A stretch of 64,000 bases of DNA from Pleurocapsa sp. PCC 7319. Its GTDB lineage: Bacteria > Cyanobacteriota > Cyanobacteriia > Cyanobacteriales > Xenococcaceae. The stretch lies in contig NZ_KB235922.1 in the NCBI RefSeq assembly GCF_000332195.1, forward strand, positions 62,001 to 126,000. Reading direction: 5' to 3'. The position numbers were made by a program, and so were the translations under genes. Each line of letters starts with the position of its first letter. Position 1 is the first letter of the stretch. The notes under the pieces were generated by a model, which was not told the origin of the DNA, made no database searches, and saw only the letters and a program-made list of their open reading frames with translations. Shown here one piece after another: positions 36,301-44,160 of this stretch.

Positions 36301-38406
36301 AATCCTGAATATGCATTAGCTTACGATAATCGGGGTTTGCTCTACAATGATCGGGGAAAAACCGAATTAGCTCTGGCTGATTATAATCAGGCAATCAAAC
36401 TCGCTCCTGAATCTGCGTTGACATATAACAATCGGGGTGTGCTTTATGAACAACAAGGAAAAGATGATTTAGCCCTGGCTGATTTGAACCAGGCAATTAA
36501 ACTCGCTCCTGAATATGCCAATGCTTACGTTAATCGAGGTAATCTCTACAAAGAGCAAGGAGAAGTAGAAACAGCTCTAGCTGACTACGATCGAGCCATT
36601 AAACTCGATCCTGAGAATGCTAATGCATATAACAGTCGAGGTGTGCTTTATGAACAACAAGGAAAAGATGATTTAGCCCTGCCTGATTTGAACCAGGCAA
36701 TCAAACTCGCTCCTGAATATGCCAATGCTTATAGCAATCGAGGTGTGCTTTACCACGATCGAGAAGAAATCGAATTAGCTCTGGCTGACTACGATCGAGC
36801 TATTGAAATTAATCCTAACTATGCCGATGCTCACTTTAATCGAGGTAATCTCTACCAAGAGCAAGGGAAGGTAGAATTAGCCCTAGCTGACTATAAAAAG
36901 GCGATTAAAATCGATCCTAACTTGGCTCAAGCTTACTACAATCGGGGTCTTCTTTACTCTGACCAAGGAAAAGTAGAATTAGCCCTGGCTGACTTCAACC
37001 AAGCTATTCAACTAAATCCTAAATATGCTGATGCTTATAACAATCGGAGTGTACTTTACGCCAACCAAGGAAAAATAGACTTAGCTCTCTCCGACTTAAA
37101 CCAAGCTATTCAATTTAATCCCAACTTGGCGAATGCCTACGGCAATCGAGGTACTATTTACTTCGAGGATGGAAAAACTGAATTAGCTCTCTCTGATTAC
37201 AATCGAGCTATTAAAATTAATCCTGAATCTGTTGAGGCTCACTTTAATCGAGGTAATCTCTACAAAGAGCAAGGAGAAATCGAATTAGCTCTTTCTGATT
37301 ACGATCGAGCCATCGAAATTAATCCTAACTTGGCTCAAGCTTACCTTACTCGAGGCGCACTTTATGCCAACCAAGGAAAAAGCGAATTAGCTCTCTCTGA
37401 CTATGATCGAGCCATCGAAATTAATCCTAAATATGCCGATGCTTATATCAATCGGGGTAACTTTTACTATAACCAAGGAGAAGTAGAAACAGCTCTGACT
37501 GACTATGGTCGAGCAATTAAAATTAATCCTAATCTGGCTTTAGCTTATAACAATCGGGGTAATCTCTACAAAGAGCAAGGAAAAATCGAATTAGCTCTCT
37601 CTGACTACGATCGAGCCATCGAAATTAATCCTAACTATGCCGCTGCTCACTTTAATCGAGGTAATCTCTACAAAGAGCAAGGAAAAATCGAATTAGCTCT
37701 CTCTGACTACGATCAAGCCATCGAAATTAATCCTAACTTGGCTCAAGTTTACCTCAATCGGGGTATCGTTTACTATAACCAAGGAGAACTAGAAACAGCC
37801 CTGGCTGACTACGATCAAGCAATTAAAATTAATCCTAATTTGGCTTTAGCTTATAGCAATCGGGGTGTGCTTTACCATGATCGAGAAGAAATCGAATTAG
37901 CTCTGGCTGACTACGATCAAGCTATTGAAATTAATCCTAACTATGCCAATGCTCACTTTAATCGAGGTAATCTCTACAAAGAGCAAGGAGAAGTAGAAAC
38001 AGCTCTAGCTGACTACGATCGAGCTATTAAAATTAATCCTAGCTTTGCTTCAGCTTACAATAATCGGGGTCATGTTTACTTCGATCAAGGAAAAACCGAA
38101 TTAGCCCTCTCTGATTACAATCGGGCAATTCAACTCGATCCTGACCTTCCTAATCCCTATTTCCTTCGGGGAGAACTTTATACCAAGCAAGGAAAAACCG
38201 AATTAGCCCTAGCTGATTATAACCAAGCAATTAAACTCAATCCTGAATTTGCTGAAGCCTATGCTGGTTTAGGTAAGCTACAGATGAGCATGGGAAATAA
38301 GGAAACAGCGCGATCAAATTTGCAAAAAGCAGAACAGTTATTTATTTCTCAAGATAAAACTGCCGAGGCGGAAAAAGTGAATAATATTTTGAAAAAAATA
38401 CCGTAA
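33358..38406 (+). CDS. Giant double trypsin-like protease with 33 TPR repeats
   Basis: A 1682-residue exported protein. A signal peptide (about 1-26) is followed by two trypsin-like domains. Domain 1: H75 (VLTNHHVI), D107 (EDDIALLQF), S179 (SGMSGGAIV). Domain 2 (about 275-500): ITADHVV, GVDLAVVRF, GGMSGGAVLDLAG. Both triads look complete. From about residue 540 there are four divergent and then 29 tightly conserved TPR units (AYxNRGxLYxxQGKxELAL), 34 residues each, with one insertion (QEKDDKDD). Some units are nearly identical in DNA. It is probably a periplasmic protease/scaffold. truB follows 31 bp downstream. Confidence 0.92.
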   Translation: MKCYLSLIASLVLFPTVFIPTSITAKSELIAQDISPGLKQYTRSISVKISTADNGGSGVIIGKQGNNYLVLTNHHVISGNENKITLKTPDDTNHQATLLTNFQSEDDIALLQFSSDRTYNLADIGKVTPIVEQKMIAVGYSGETGEFVTQPGRVENLLERSLQEGYQLGYSSDILSGMSGGAIVNIEGELIGINGISAFPILNTGYQYEDGTTPSPSEIEQLRQLSWGIPINSLLAKINPEIITAYNLPLPETVADLGNTQLTGWLGELENKAKQITVRIDSSSGANGSGIIVAKEGNTYAVITADHVVCEQDDGNKCINYNYEIIAPDGNKYPLDASKIERQEGVDLAVVRFNSPENYQIAQLANYPLTKDDAVFVAGYPQLSRNTPPQWRFSLGYGLEREQGLLNIKDSSLSTDSSGLTQSQGSLAGGYEMVYTSITYGGMSGGAVLDLAGRVIGIHGLAEGETALDSQSGSAKQIQLGYSLGIPINTFIGLADRFKLNSPLPIENKRSPELNPAKKEAFEAAILSTEIPQSNAGAERWLVRGNQLWRLKRYEEAVQAFDKAITLNPEFIHLAHYGKGLALSAEEKDESALASIEKAVEMRSDFVPAFLTKSVILRESNRFDEALVNIERAISLPQNDTSRANLYNEKGIILADLKRYAEADAAYQQAIKLNPLSSFYLNRGNLYSDQGKTELALADYNRAIKINPNHAHSYYNRGVVYQDQGKTELALAEYNQVIKVNPNLALAYNNRGLIYNDQGETELALADYNQAIKLDPEFALAYSNRGGFYDDQGKPELALADFNQAIKVDPEFALAYSNRGVFYDDRGKTELALADLNRAIKLDPNYAPAYSNRGGLYTEQKKVELALSDLNRAIELDPNYAPAYINRGLLYARQKKVELALSNYNRAIELDPQSALAYSNRGTLYEQQEKDDKDDLALSDYNLAIKLDPNYATAYYNRGSFYSDRGKLELALADFNRAIKINPEYALAYDNRGLLYNDRGKTELALADYNQAIKLAPESALTYNNRGVLYEQQGKDDLALADLNQAIKLAPEYANAYVNRGNLYKEQGEVETALADYDRAIKLDPENANAYNSRGVLYEQQGKDDLALPDLNQAIKLAPEYANAYSNRGVLYHDREEIELALADYDRAIEINPNYADAHFNRGNLYQEQGKVELALADYKKAIKIDPNLAQAYYNRGLLYSDQGKVELALADFNQAIQLNPKYADAYNNRSVLYANQGKIDLALSDLNQAIQFNPNLANAYGNRGTIYFEDGKTELALSDYNRAIKINPESVEAHFNRGNLYKEQGEIELALSDYDRAIEINPNLAQAYLTRGALYANQGKSELALSDYDRAIEINPKYADAYINRGNFYYNQGEVETALTDYGRAIKINPNLALAYNNRGNLYKEQGKIELALSDYDRAIEINPNYAAAHFNRGNLYKEQGKIELALSDYDQAIEINPNLAQVYLNRGIVYYNQGELETALADYDQAIKINPNLALAYSNRGVLYHDREEIELALADYDQAIEINPNYANAHFNRGNLYKEQGEVETALADYDRAIKINPSFASAYNNRGHVYFDQGKTELALSDYNRAIQLDPDLPNPYFLRGELYTKQGKTELALADYNQAIKLNPEFAEAYAGLGKLQMSMGNKETARSNLQKAEQLFISQDKTAEAEKVNNILKKIP

Positions 38407-38437
38407 TATCTAGGCAATCGCTAAATAATAAATATAG

Positions 38438-39352
38438 ATGTTTGGTTTTATCAATTTAAATAAACCTGCTGGCTTTACTTCTCATGATTGCATCGCCAAA
38501 TTACGTAAGTTTTTAAATACTAGAAAAATTGGTCACGGAGGGACTCTCGATCCTGCGGCAACTGGAGTGTTACCTGTGGCAGTGGGGAAAGCAACTCGAT
38601 TATTACAGTTTTTACCTGAGCCAAAAGCCTATCGCGCTCTGATTCGTTTGGGAGTGACAACAACTACAGATGATCTAGAAGGAGAAGTGATTAAAAGTGT
38701 AGCTGAAGTAAATCTAGAACCTGAAGAGATAACTGCTGCCTTAAATAATTTCGTGGGCACAATTGAACAGGTACCACCGATTTATAGTGCTATCAAACAA
38801 AAAGGAAAAAAACTATATGAGCTAGCTAGAAAAGGCGAGGATATCGCAGTAGAACCCAGAATAATTACCATCACTAAAATCGAATTACTCAATATTTATC
38901 GTGCAGATTTTTATGAATTAGAGGTAAAAATTCACTGTGGTTCTGGTACATACATTAGAGCGATCGCCCGTGACTTAGGGCAAATGTTAGGAGTTGGGGG
39001 GACGCTAGCTAATTTGGTACGTACTGAAAGTTGTGGGATGCAGCTAGAGAATAGTATTACTTTGGAGCAAATTGCAAGCCAACTGCAACAGCAGACTTTT
39101 GCTCTAATTTCACCCAGCCTAGTCTTCAATCATCTTGAGCGCGTAACTTTAGCAGAAGAGGAATCGATTCGGTGGTGTCAGGGTCAGTTAATAGATTTAG
39201 CGGCAGCCACAACCTGTATGCAACCATACCCGATCAAGGAAAATAGTTATCTCGTTACCTATCGAGCAGACCAAGCCTTTTTGGGCATCAGTATTTTAAT
39301 TCAGCGCGATAACATTTTTAAACTTAAGCCAAAAATAGTCTTGCATCAGTAA
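38438..39352 (+). CDS. truB: tRNA pseudouridine(55) synthase
   Basis: A 304-residue enzyme that converts U55 to pseudouridine in tRNA. Signature motifs are present: NLNKPAGFTSHDCIAKLR, KIGHGGTLDPAATGVLPVAV with the catalytic Asp, QVPPIYSAIKQKGKKLYELA and CGSGTYIRAIARDLG. The C-terminal region is of the shorter cyanobacterial type. It is 31 bp after the protease-TPR gene and may be read through from it. It converges with the MGS-lipid kinase gene with an 11-bp gap. Confidence 0.95.
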   Translation: MFGFINLNKPAGFTSHDCIAKLRKFLNTRKIGHGGTLDPAATGVLPVAVGKATRLLQFLPEPKAYRALIRLGVTTTTDDLEGEVIKSVAEVNLEPEEITAALNNFVGTIEQVPPIYSAIKQKGKKLYELARKGEDIAVEPRIITITKIELLNIYRADFYELEVKIHCGSGTYIRAIARDLGQMLGVGGTLANLVRTESCGMQLENSITLEQIASQLQQQTFALISPSLVFNHLERVTLAEEESIRWCQGQLIDLAAATTCMQPYPIKENSYLVTYRADQAFLGISILIQRDNIFKLKPKIVLHQ

Positions 39353-39363
39353 CTAATTTTCTT

Positions 39364-40638
39364 TTACTCAATAGGAGGTGCAAATACAGTCAAGCTTTGG
39401 GGCATACATTCGACTTCAACTGGAGTGTTGCCGATAATCTCGCCATCGAGCACAACTTTTTGGGAGGGACTAGCAGAAATTTTCACTTTTTTGGCTCGCA
39501 GATGAACTATATTATCTAATTCGGCACTAGTCTTAATTAAGGCGGCTCCTAACATACTTAAAATTGTGGTAACAGCTTGTAACTTATTCTCTACGGTAGC
39601 GATCGTAATATCTAGTAAGCCATCGTCAGCCAACACTTCACCAATTCCCTGAGCCAAAACCGAGGTGGGAGGAGCAGCATTAGCGATCGTAATCGCCCCA
39701 GCTTGAAAAGTTCTCATTTCTCCTTCAACTTCAATTTCTGCTTCAAATAATTTTTGCTCATCTAATTGTTCCCAACCAGCCATAATATAAGCCAATGAAC
39801 CCCAACGGTTTTTAGTTTCGCGATCGGCTTTTTCGATGGTTTCCGCTTCGTAACCAATTCCCGCCAATAAGATTAACGGTAAATTATTGCACCGTGCGGC
39901 ATCAACTACCCTCGTTTTCCCTGCCAAAATTATTTCGCAAGCTCTTCGTAATTGACTAATTTGCTGGGTAATCCCCAACGCCATACCGAAAGCATTAGCT
40001 GTTCCCCGAGGAATAATTCCTAAAGGTATTTGAGTATCAATTACCGCCCCTGCGACAGCAGAAACAGTACCATCCCCACCTGATGCAATGATCAGATCTG
40101 CATCCTGAGAAATCGCCTGTTGGGCTAATTCCTGGGGACTAATATCGGGACTAGTTAAATGAACCTCTAGATGTAAATGAGGTTCTAACATCTGTTTAAT
40201 AAAGTCAAGATCCTGTTGACCATTACCACCACCAGATACAGGGTTAAAGATCAGGTGAGCTACCAGACTCTGAGCAAAACTAGTGGCGATCGCTTCAGCC
40301 GTCCCCAAATTAGTGGCTAGAGGTACTAGATGAAGATTACAGATACGAAGCAGTGACTGGATATCAGGTTCATGAGGTTGGGCATTTATTGAATCAATTA
40401 AAAAAATAACAGCAATCATTTCTCCTGTTACGACTCTGGCGGCAATTTGAGCATCTCCCCCCAATCGTCCTGATGCCACACGCTCAATTTCAAGAGAGGT
40501 AGCTTCTTCAATTCTTTTACCTGTTGTTCCTGTGGCAATGAGATGATACCGAGATAACAGAGGTTGATGGCGCAGGGCAAAATCTACCAGATCGTCTTTT
40601 TTTTGGTCGTGGGCAATTAAAGCAATAGTTCTAGCCAT
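39364..40638 (-). CDS. Methylglyoxal synthase-diacylglycerol kinase-like fusion
   Basis: A 424-residue two-domain protein. Residues 1-125 are MgsA-like with the catalytic set: LIAHDQKK (His), GRLGGDAQIAA (Asp) and NAQPHEPDIQSLLR (His). Residues about 128-424 are a YegS/DgkB-type lipid kinase: FNPVSGGGNGQQDLDFIKQM, IIASGGDGTVSAVAGAV and IPRGTANAFG. One half would make methylglyoxal from dihydroxyacetone phosphate, the other phosphorylate a lipid. All catalytic residues I can check are intact. I recall this fusion from other cyanobacteria. Confidence 0.9.
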   Translation of the reverse strand: MARTIALIAHDQKKDDLVDFALRHQPLLSRYHLIATGTTGKRIEEATSLEIERVASGRLGGDAQIAARVVTGEMIAVIFLIDSINAQPHEPDIQSLLRICNLHLVPLATNLGTAEAIATSFAQSLVAHLIFNPVSGGGNGQQDLDFIKQMLEPHLHLEVHLTSPDISPQELAQQAISQDADLIIASGGDGTVSAVAGAVIDTQIPLGIIPRGTANAFGMALGITQQISQLRRACEIILAGKTRVVDAARCNNLPLILLAGIGYEAETIEKADRETKNRWGSLAYIMAGWEQLDEQKLFEAEIEVEGEMRTFQAGAITIANAAPPTSVLAQGIGEVLADDGLLDITIATVENKLQAVTTILSMLGAALIKTSAELDNIVHLRAKKVKISASPSQKVVLDGEIIGNTPVEVECMPQSLTVFAPPIE

Positions 40639-40859
40639 AGTTATCGATCGTTATTAACAAATATAGTAATTAAAACACCGATGGTTCGGTTGTAGTTCGG
40701 TTTTATAGATTAAAACTAGCTAAATCCTGGTAGATAGATGCGTTAAAATCATTTTACTAACCTTGGAATAAAAGCATAATTTAAGCTTATTAGTTGTTTC
40801 TCCGCCAATTTGTCGAGCAGATAACAATCAAACGTAAGAGGTAAATTAACTTAAAAACT

Positions 40860-41549
40860 ATGGACTCACCAATTCAGGCAGTGCAAGCACCTTATAGAGG
40901 AGGCGGTGGTAACTATCGTACTCCACCCCCAGATTTACCTTCTCTACTACTCAAAGAACGCATTATCTATTTAGGACTTCCCTTAGTATCTCCTGATGAA
41001 TATAAAGATCAGATTGGGATTGATGTTACAGAACTAATTGTGGCTCAATTGCTGTTCCTGCAATTTGATGACCCAGACAAACCAATCACTATGTACATTA
41101 ATTCTACTGGTACTTCCTGGTATGGTGGGGATTCAATTGGCTTTGAAACCGAAGCTTTTGCGATTTGTGACACTATGGACTACATTAAGCCCCCAGTCCA
41201 TACTATTTGTATCGGTCAGGCAATGGGAACTGCTGCGATGATCCTCTCTTCAGGAACTAAAGGCTATCGCGCTAGTTTGCCTAATGCCACAATCATCCTA
41301 CATCAAGCCCGTCAGGGTGCTCAGGGTCAAGCCACAGATATTCAAATCCGTGCTAAAGAAGTATTAGAAAATAAACGGGCAGTACTGGAAATATTTAGTC
41401 GAAATACCGGTCAAGCAATCGATAAATTGGAGAAAGATACAGATCGAATGTTGTATATGACCCCCCAAGAAGCCAAAGAATACGGTTTGATTGATAAGGT
41501 TTTAGAAAGCACTAGCGATTTGCCCACTCCAGTTTCCACTCTGACTTAA
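40860..41549 (+). CDS. clpR: ClpR: ClpP-like subunit without catalytic serine
   Basis: A 229-residue ClpP homologue. Where ClpP has GLAASMGA, this has [11 protein letters not shown], so the nucleophile serine is replaced by glycine; the His (ILHQARQG) is kept. The Tyr-rich loop ([20 protein letters not shown]) is also ClpR-like. ClpR forms a mixed ring with ClpP3, which docks ClpC. It is followed 29 bp later by an active-type ClpP on the same strand, the standard cyanobacterial clpR-clpP3 operon. Confidence 0.93.
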   Translation: MDSPIQAVQAPYRGGGGNYRTPPPDLPSLLLKERIIYLGLPLVSPDEYKDQIGIDVTELIVAQLLFLQFDDPDKPITMYINSTGTSWYGGDSIGFETEAFAICDTMDYIKPPVHTICIGQAMGTAAMILSSGTKGYRASLPNATIILHQARQGAQGQATDIQIRAKEVLENKRAVLEIFSRNTGQAIDKLEKDTDRMLYMTPQEAKEYGLIDKVLESTSDLPTPVSTLT

Positions 41550-41578
41550 AACAAAAATATATTAAGGTAAAAAATCCC

Positions 41579-42178
41579 ATGCCCATTGGTATTCCTAAAG
41601 TTCCCTATCAACTCCCAGGTCAGCAATATAGCGACTGGATTAGCATTTACGATCGCTTGTATCGTGAGCGTATTATCTTCCTGGGAAGAGGCGTTAACGA
41701 TGGTTTAGCGAATCAAATCATTGCCATTATGTTGTATCTGGATTCTGAAGATCCTGGTAAGCCAATTTATCTTTATATCAATTCTCCCGGTGGTTCGGTA
41801 ACTGCTGGATTGGCGATTTATGACACGATGCGCCACCTAAAATCCGAAGTTGTCACTATCTGCGTTGGTCTAGCTGCATCCATGGGAGCATTTCTGCTCT
41901 GTGGTGGTACCAAAGGTAAACGTCTGGCTTTACCTCATTCTCGAATTATGATTCACCAACCATTAGGGGGAATTCAAGGTCGTAGACAAGCAACAGATAT
42001 TGATATTGAAGCCAAAGAAATTCTGCGTATTCGCGATCAGCTTAACCAAATGATGGCTGATAATACTGGACAACCCATTGAAAAAATCAAAAAAGATACT
42101 GACCGCGATTATTTTATGTCGGCTTACGAAGCCAAAGAATATGGTCTAATCGATCAAGTAATTGAAGATAAACAGTAA
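41579..42178 (+). CDS. clpP: ClpP protease subunit (ClpP3 type)
   Basis: A 199-residue serine peptidase with a full triad: Ser in [16 protein letters not shown], His in [11 protein letters not shown] and Asp in [19 protein letters not shown]. Its place after clpR and its [21 protein letters not shown]-terminus fit the ClpP3 paralogue. It forms the mixed ClpP3/ClpR core fed by ClpC. A strong terminator follows. Confidence 0.95.
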   Translation: MPIGIPKVPYQLPGQQYSDWISIYDRLYRERIIFLGRGVNDGLANQIIAIMLYLDSEDPGKPIYLYINSPGGSVTAGLAIYDTMRHLKSEVVTICVGLAASMGAFLLCGGTKGKRLALPHSRIMIHQPLGGIQGRRQATDIDIEAKEILRIRDQLNQMMADNTGQPIEKIKKDTDRDYFMSAYEAKEYGLIDQVIEDKQ

Positions 42179-42237
42179 AACAATAACTTCATTATTGGCA
42201 AAATTGGCAAATATTAGCCATTGTTTTCATTCTCAAG

Positions 42238-42282
42238 CTGGCAAGTTAGTGATTATATTTAATAACTTGCCAGTCTTTTTTT
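42238..42282 (+). terminator. Rho-independent terminator after clpR-clpP
   Basis: CTGGCAAGTTA pairs perfectly over 11 bp with TAACTTGCCAG, followed by TCTTTTTTT. It ends the clpR-clpP transcript. Confidence 0.88.
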
Positions 42283-42334
42283 GGCAAAGCTCTTAGCTTC
42301 TCACAACAATCGCTAAGGAGGAACAGGTATTGTG

Positions 42335-42364
42335 TTGGATTTGGCGCGACAACTCTGGTATAAT
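42335..42364 (+). promoter_or_regulatory. Candidate sigma-70 promoter
   Basis: TTGGAT (42335-42340) and TATAAT (42359-42364) are separated by 18 bp. Transcription would start near 42371, about 420 bp before the ppk2 start, giving either a long leader or a separate small RNA. Otherwise the gap 42283-42793 shows no frame or tRNA. Confidence 0.5.
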
Positions 42365-42793
42365 TGGCATAAATCGAATAAGGCTCTATTGCCTTCCAGA
42401 TAAAGCTTCTGAGCTTCAAGGTGGATACTAAAACTGTTTAACAAAAATACAACTTAACTTGTAACTCCAAGTATCGCCGATTGGCTCAAATCAAGGGCTT
42501 AATTAGGAGTTGGCATCAAAATTAAATTTCATCAGCCTGTGTGCAGAAATAAGGTAAATTGCTGCTAGGGCTAAATGCAAGGAGCTGTGTGTGGAGATTG
42601 TCTTTGCAATTTATATTTTCTGTCCTGGCATAGGCGAAGATAAGATCTGCTTGGAATAACTGTAGCTGCTAATACCCTAAAGTTCTGGAGAGAGAAACTG
42701 CATTCTAATCGTTCGCTTAAATTGCAGTAGTATTCATCTAATAGTACTTCCACAATTTAAATTTGGCACTAATTAAAATTATTGGAAATCGAT

Positions 42794-43732
42794 ATGTCAG
42801 AAAGCACTGCTGAATCCAAAAGTAAAGTCGATTCTGCCCTAAGGTCTGAGGAGGAAAGGGCAAGGCAGATGTCCCATGAAGATCTGATCGCAGAATTTGC
42901 ACGATTGAATCTAGCGAACAAGGATCTTCTCAAGGAGAAGAAAAAGGCTATAATGCGTCGTCGTCAAGAAGTGTCGCTCAAGCCCTACCAAGCTGAGTTG
43001 ATCAAGATGCAGCAGCAACTGGAGCTGGAGTCTCGTCGCATGATCATTATCTTTGAAGGTCGTGATGCGGCAGGCAAAGGTGGCACGATTCGCCGTGTGA
43101 CCAGATACATGAACGAAAAGCACTACCGTGTGGTGGCATTAGGAAAACCGTCCGACGTGCAAAAAACCCAGTGGTACTTTCAGCGCTACGTTGAGCAGTT
43201 TCCGCGCGGTGGAGAGATCGTGTTATTCGACCGCAGCTGGTACAATCGTGCCATGGTTGAACCAGTGTTCGGTTTCTGTAGCCCAAAGGAATATGAAAAT
43301 TTCATGATAGGGGTCACTAAGTTCGAGGAAGAACTAGTCCGCCAAGAAACTGTTCTGCTCAAGCTCTACTTTTCTGTGACCAAAGAAGAACAAGCGCGCC
43401 GATTCGAACGTCGCCAGAATGATGTGCTGCGCCAGTGGAAATTGTCTGAAGTGGATGTACAGGCTCAGGAACGCTGGGACGACTTTACAGACGTCAAGTA
43501 CAAAATGTTTCGTCAGACTCATACGGCATTTGCTCCTTGGACTGTAATCCGCTCCAATGAAAAGCACCTGGCGCGTTTGAATGCCTTGCGCGTCATCCTC
43601 AACGCTATGGACTATTCGCATCGCTCAACGGAGTTGGATTTTGTGCCAGATTCCGACATAGTGGTTTCTGGTTCTCGAGAACTTGAGAACATGGAGGCCG
43701 AGCGAATTCGCGACGGGAAATTTCTCGGATAA
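42794..43732 (+). CDS. ppk2: Polyphosphate kinase 2
   Basis: A 312-residue PPK2-family kinase, which transfers phosphate between polyphosphate and nucleotides. Motifs: Walker A FEGRDAAGKGGTIRRVTRYM, the lid and PPK2 motifs WYFQRYVEQFPRGGEIVLFD, RSWYNRAMVEPVFGF and YFSVTKEEQARRFERR, and the C-terminal PWTVIRSNEKHLARLNALRV. I use the ATG at 42794; a TTG at 42782 adds four residues. The gene is visibly richer in G and C, with more CGC/CTG codons, than its neighbours, which suggests transfer from another lineage. Confidence 0.93.
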   Translation: MSESTAESKSKVDSALRSEEERARQMSHEDLIAEFARLNLANKDLLKEKKKAIMRRRQEVSLKPYQAELIKMQQQLELESRRMIIIFEGRDAAGKGGTIRRVTRYMNEKHYRVVALGKPSDVQKTQWYFQRYVEQFPRGGEIVLFDRSWYNRAMVEPVFGFCSPKEYENFMIGVTKFEEELVRQETVLLKLYFSVTKEEQARRFERRQNDVLRQWKLSEVDVQAQERWDDFTDVKYKMFRQTHTAFAPWTVIRSNEKHLARLNALRVILNAMDYSHRSTELDFVPDSDIVVSGSRELENMEAERIRDGKFLG

Positions 43733-43869
43733 TCGGTTAAGTCACATGACCTTCTGTTAACAATAATGCTCTGCTATGGATTCTTAATTCTTCATTCGCT
43801 TTTTAGAGGATTTTCTAGTTTCGAGTTAAAATTGCTCACTGTTTCATCTTGAGGATAAGAGGACATTTA

Positions 43870-44121
43870 TAGCCGTACTAAAGTTTATTAGGACAAGTTT
43901 ATTTGATTTCTCGTAAGTAAAGGTGCGACCCCCTAAAGGATTCAGCAGTTGCTCATGGGGGAAACCCCCAAGACCGCACTGCTTCACCGCGTCGACGTAA
44001 GGCGTTTACCCAGGAGCGTTATCTGGGCAAGGGAATGCGCGACCGAAGGAAGTCCTTTAGGGCACCTCCCGAAGGGTGAGTAATGAGTAATAAGTGTCCT
44101 AATGATAAGTCTGTACTGCTA
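43870..44121. mobile_element. MITE family A, copy 2, with a nested insertion
   Basis: Left end TAGCCGTACTAAAGTTTATT; the right end on the complement, TAGCAGTACAGACTTATCAT, matches as an inverted repeat. TA precedes the left end; the right flank is TG. It is about 150 bp longer than copies 1 and 3 because another repeat sits in its core (43921-44067). Confidence 0.72.
43921..44067. repeat. GC-rich palindromic repeat nested in the MITE
   Basis: AGGTGC...CCTAAAGGA at the left mirrors TCCTTTAGGGCACCT at the right. Inside are smaller hairpins (ATGGGGGAAACCCCC; CCCAG...CTGGG). Its GC content stands out sharply from the surrounding AT-rich DNA. It resembles the palindromic intergenic repeats of many cyanobacteria. 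Confidence 0.6.
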
Positions 44122-44160
44122 TGTAACTCTAGATATTATTTATAACAGACTTAAAGTTAC

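Noticed and set aside
35380-38300. Regular repeats considered as a CRISPR array
   Set aside because: The 102-bp period lies in one long frame and encodes 34-residue TPR units; there are no short identical repeats with unique spacers and no cas genes.
42283-42780. tRNA gene in the clpP-ppk2 gap
   Set aside because: No cloverleaf or GTTCRANYC box could be found on either strand.
43047-43286. 79-residue leftward frame in ppk2
   Set aside because: Antisense shadow of the GC-richer ppk2 coding sequence.
44110-44160. TPP riboswitch before thiE
   Set aside because: Only about 40 bp lie between the MITE and the start codon, and the conserved CTGAGA/ACCTGA core is absent.
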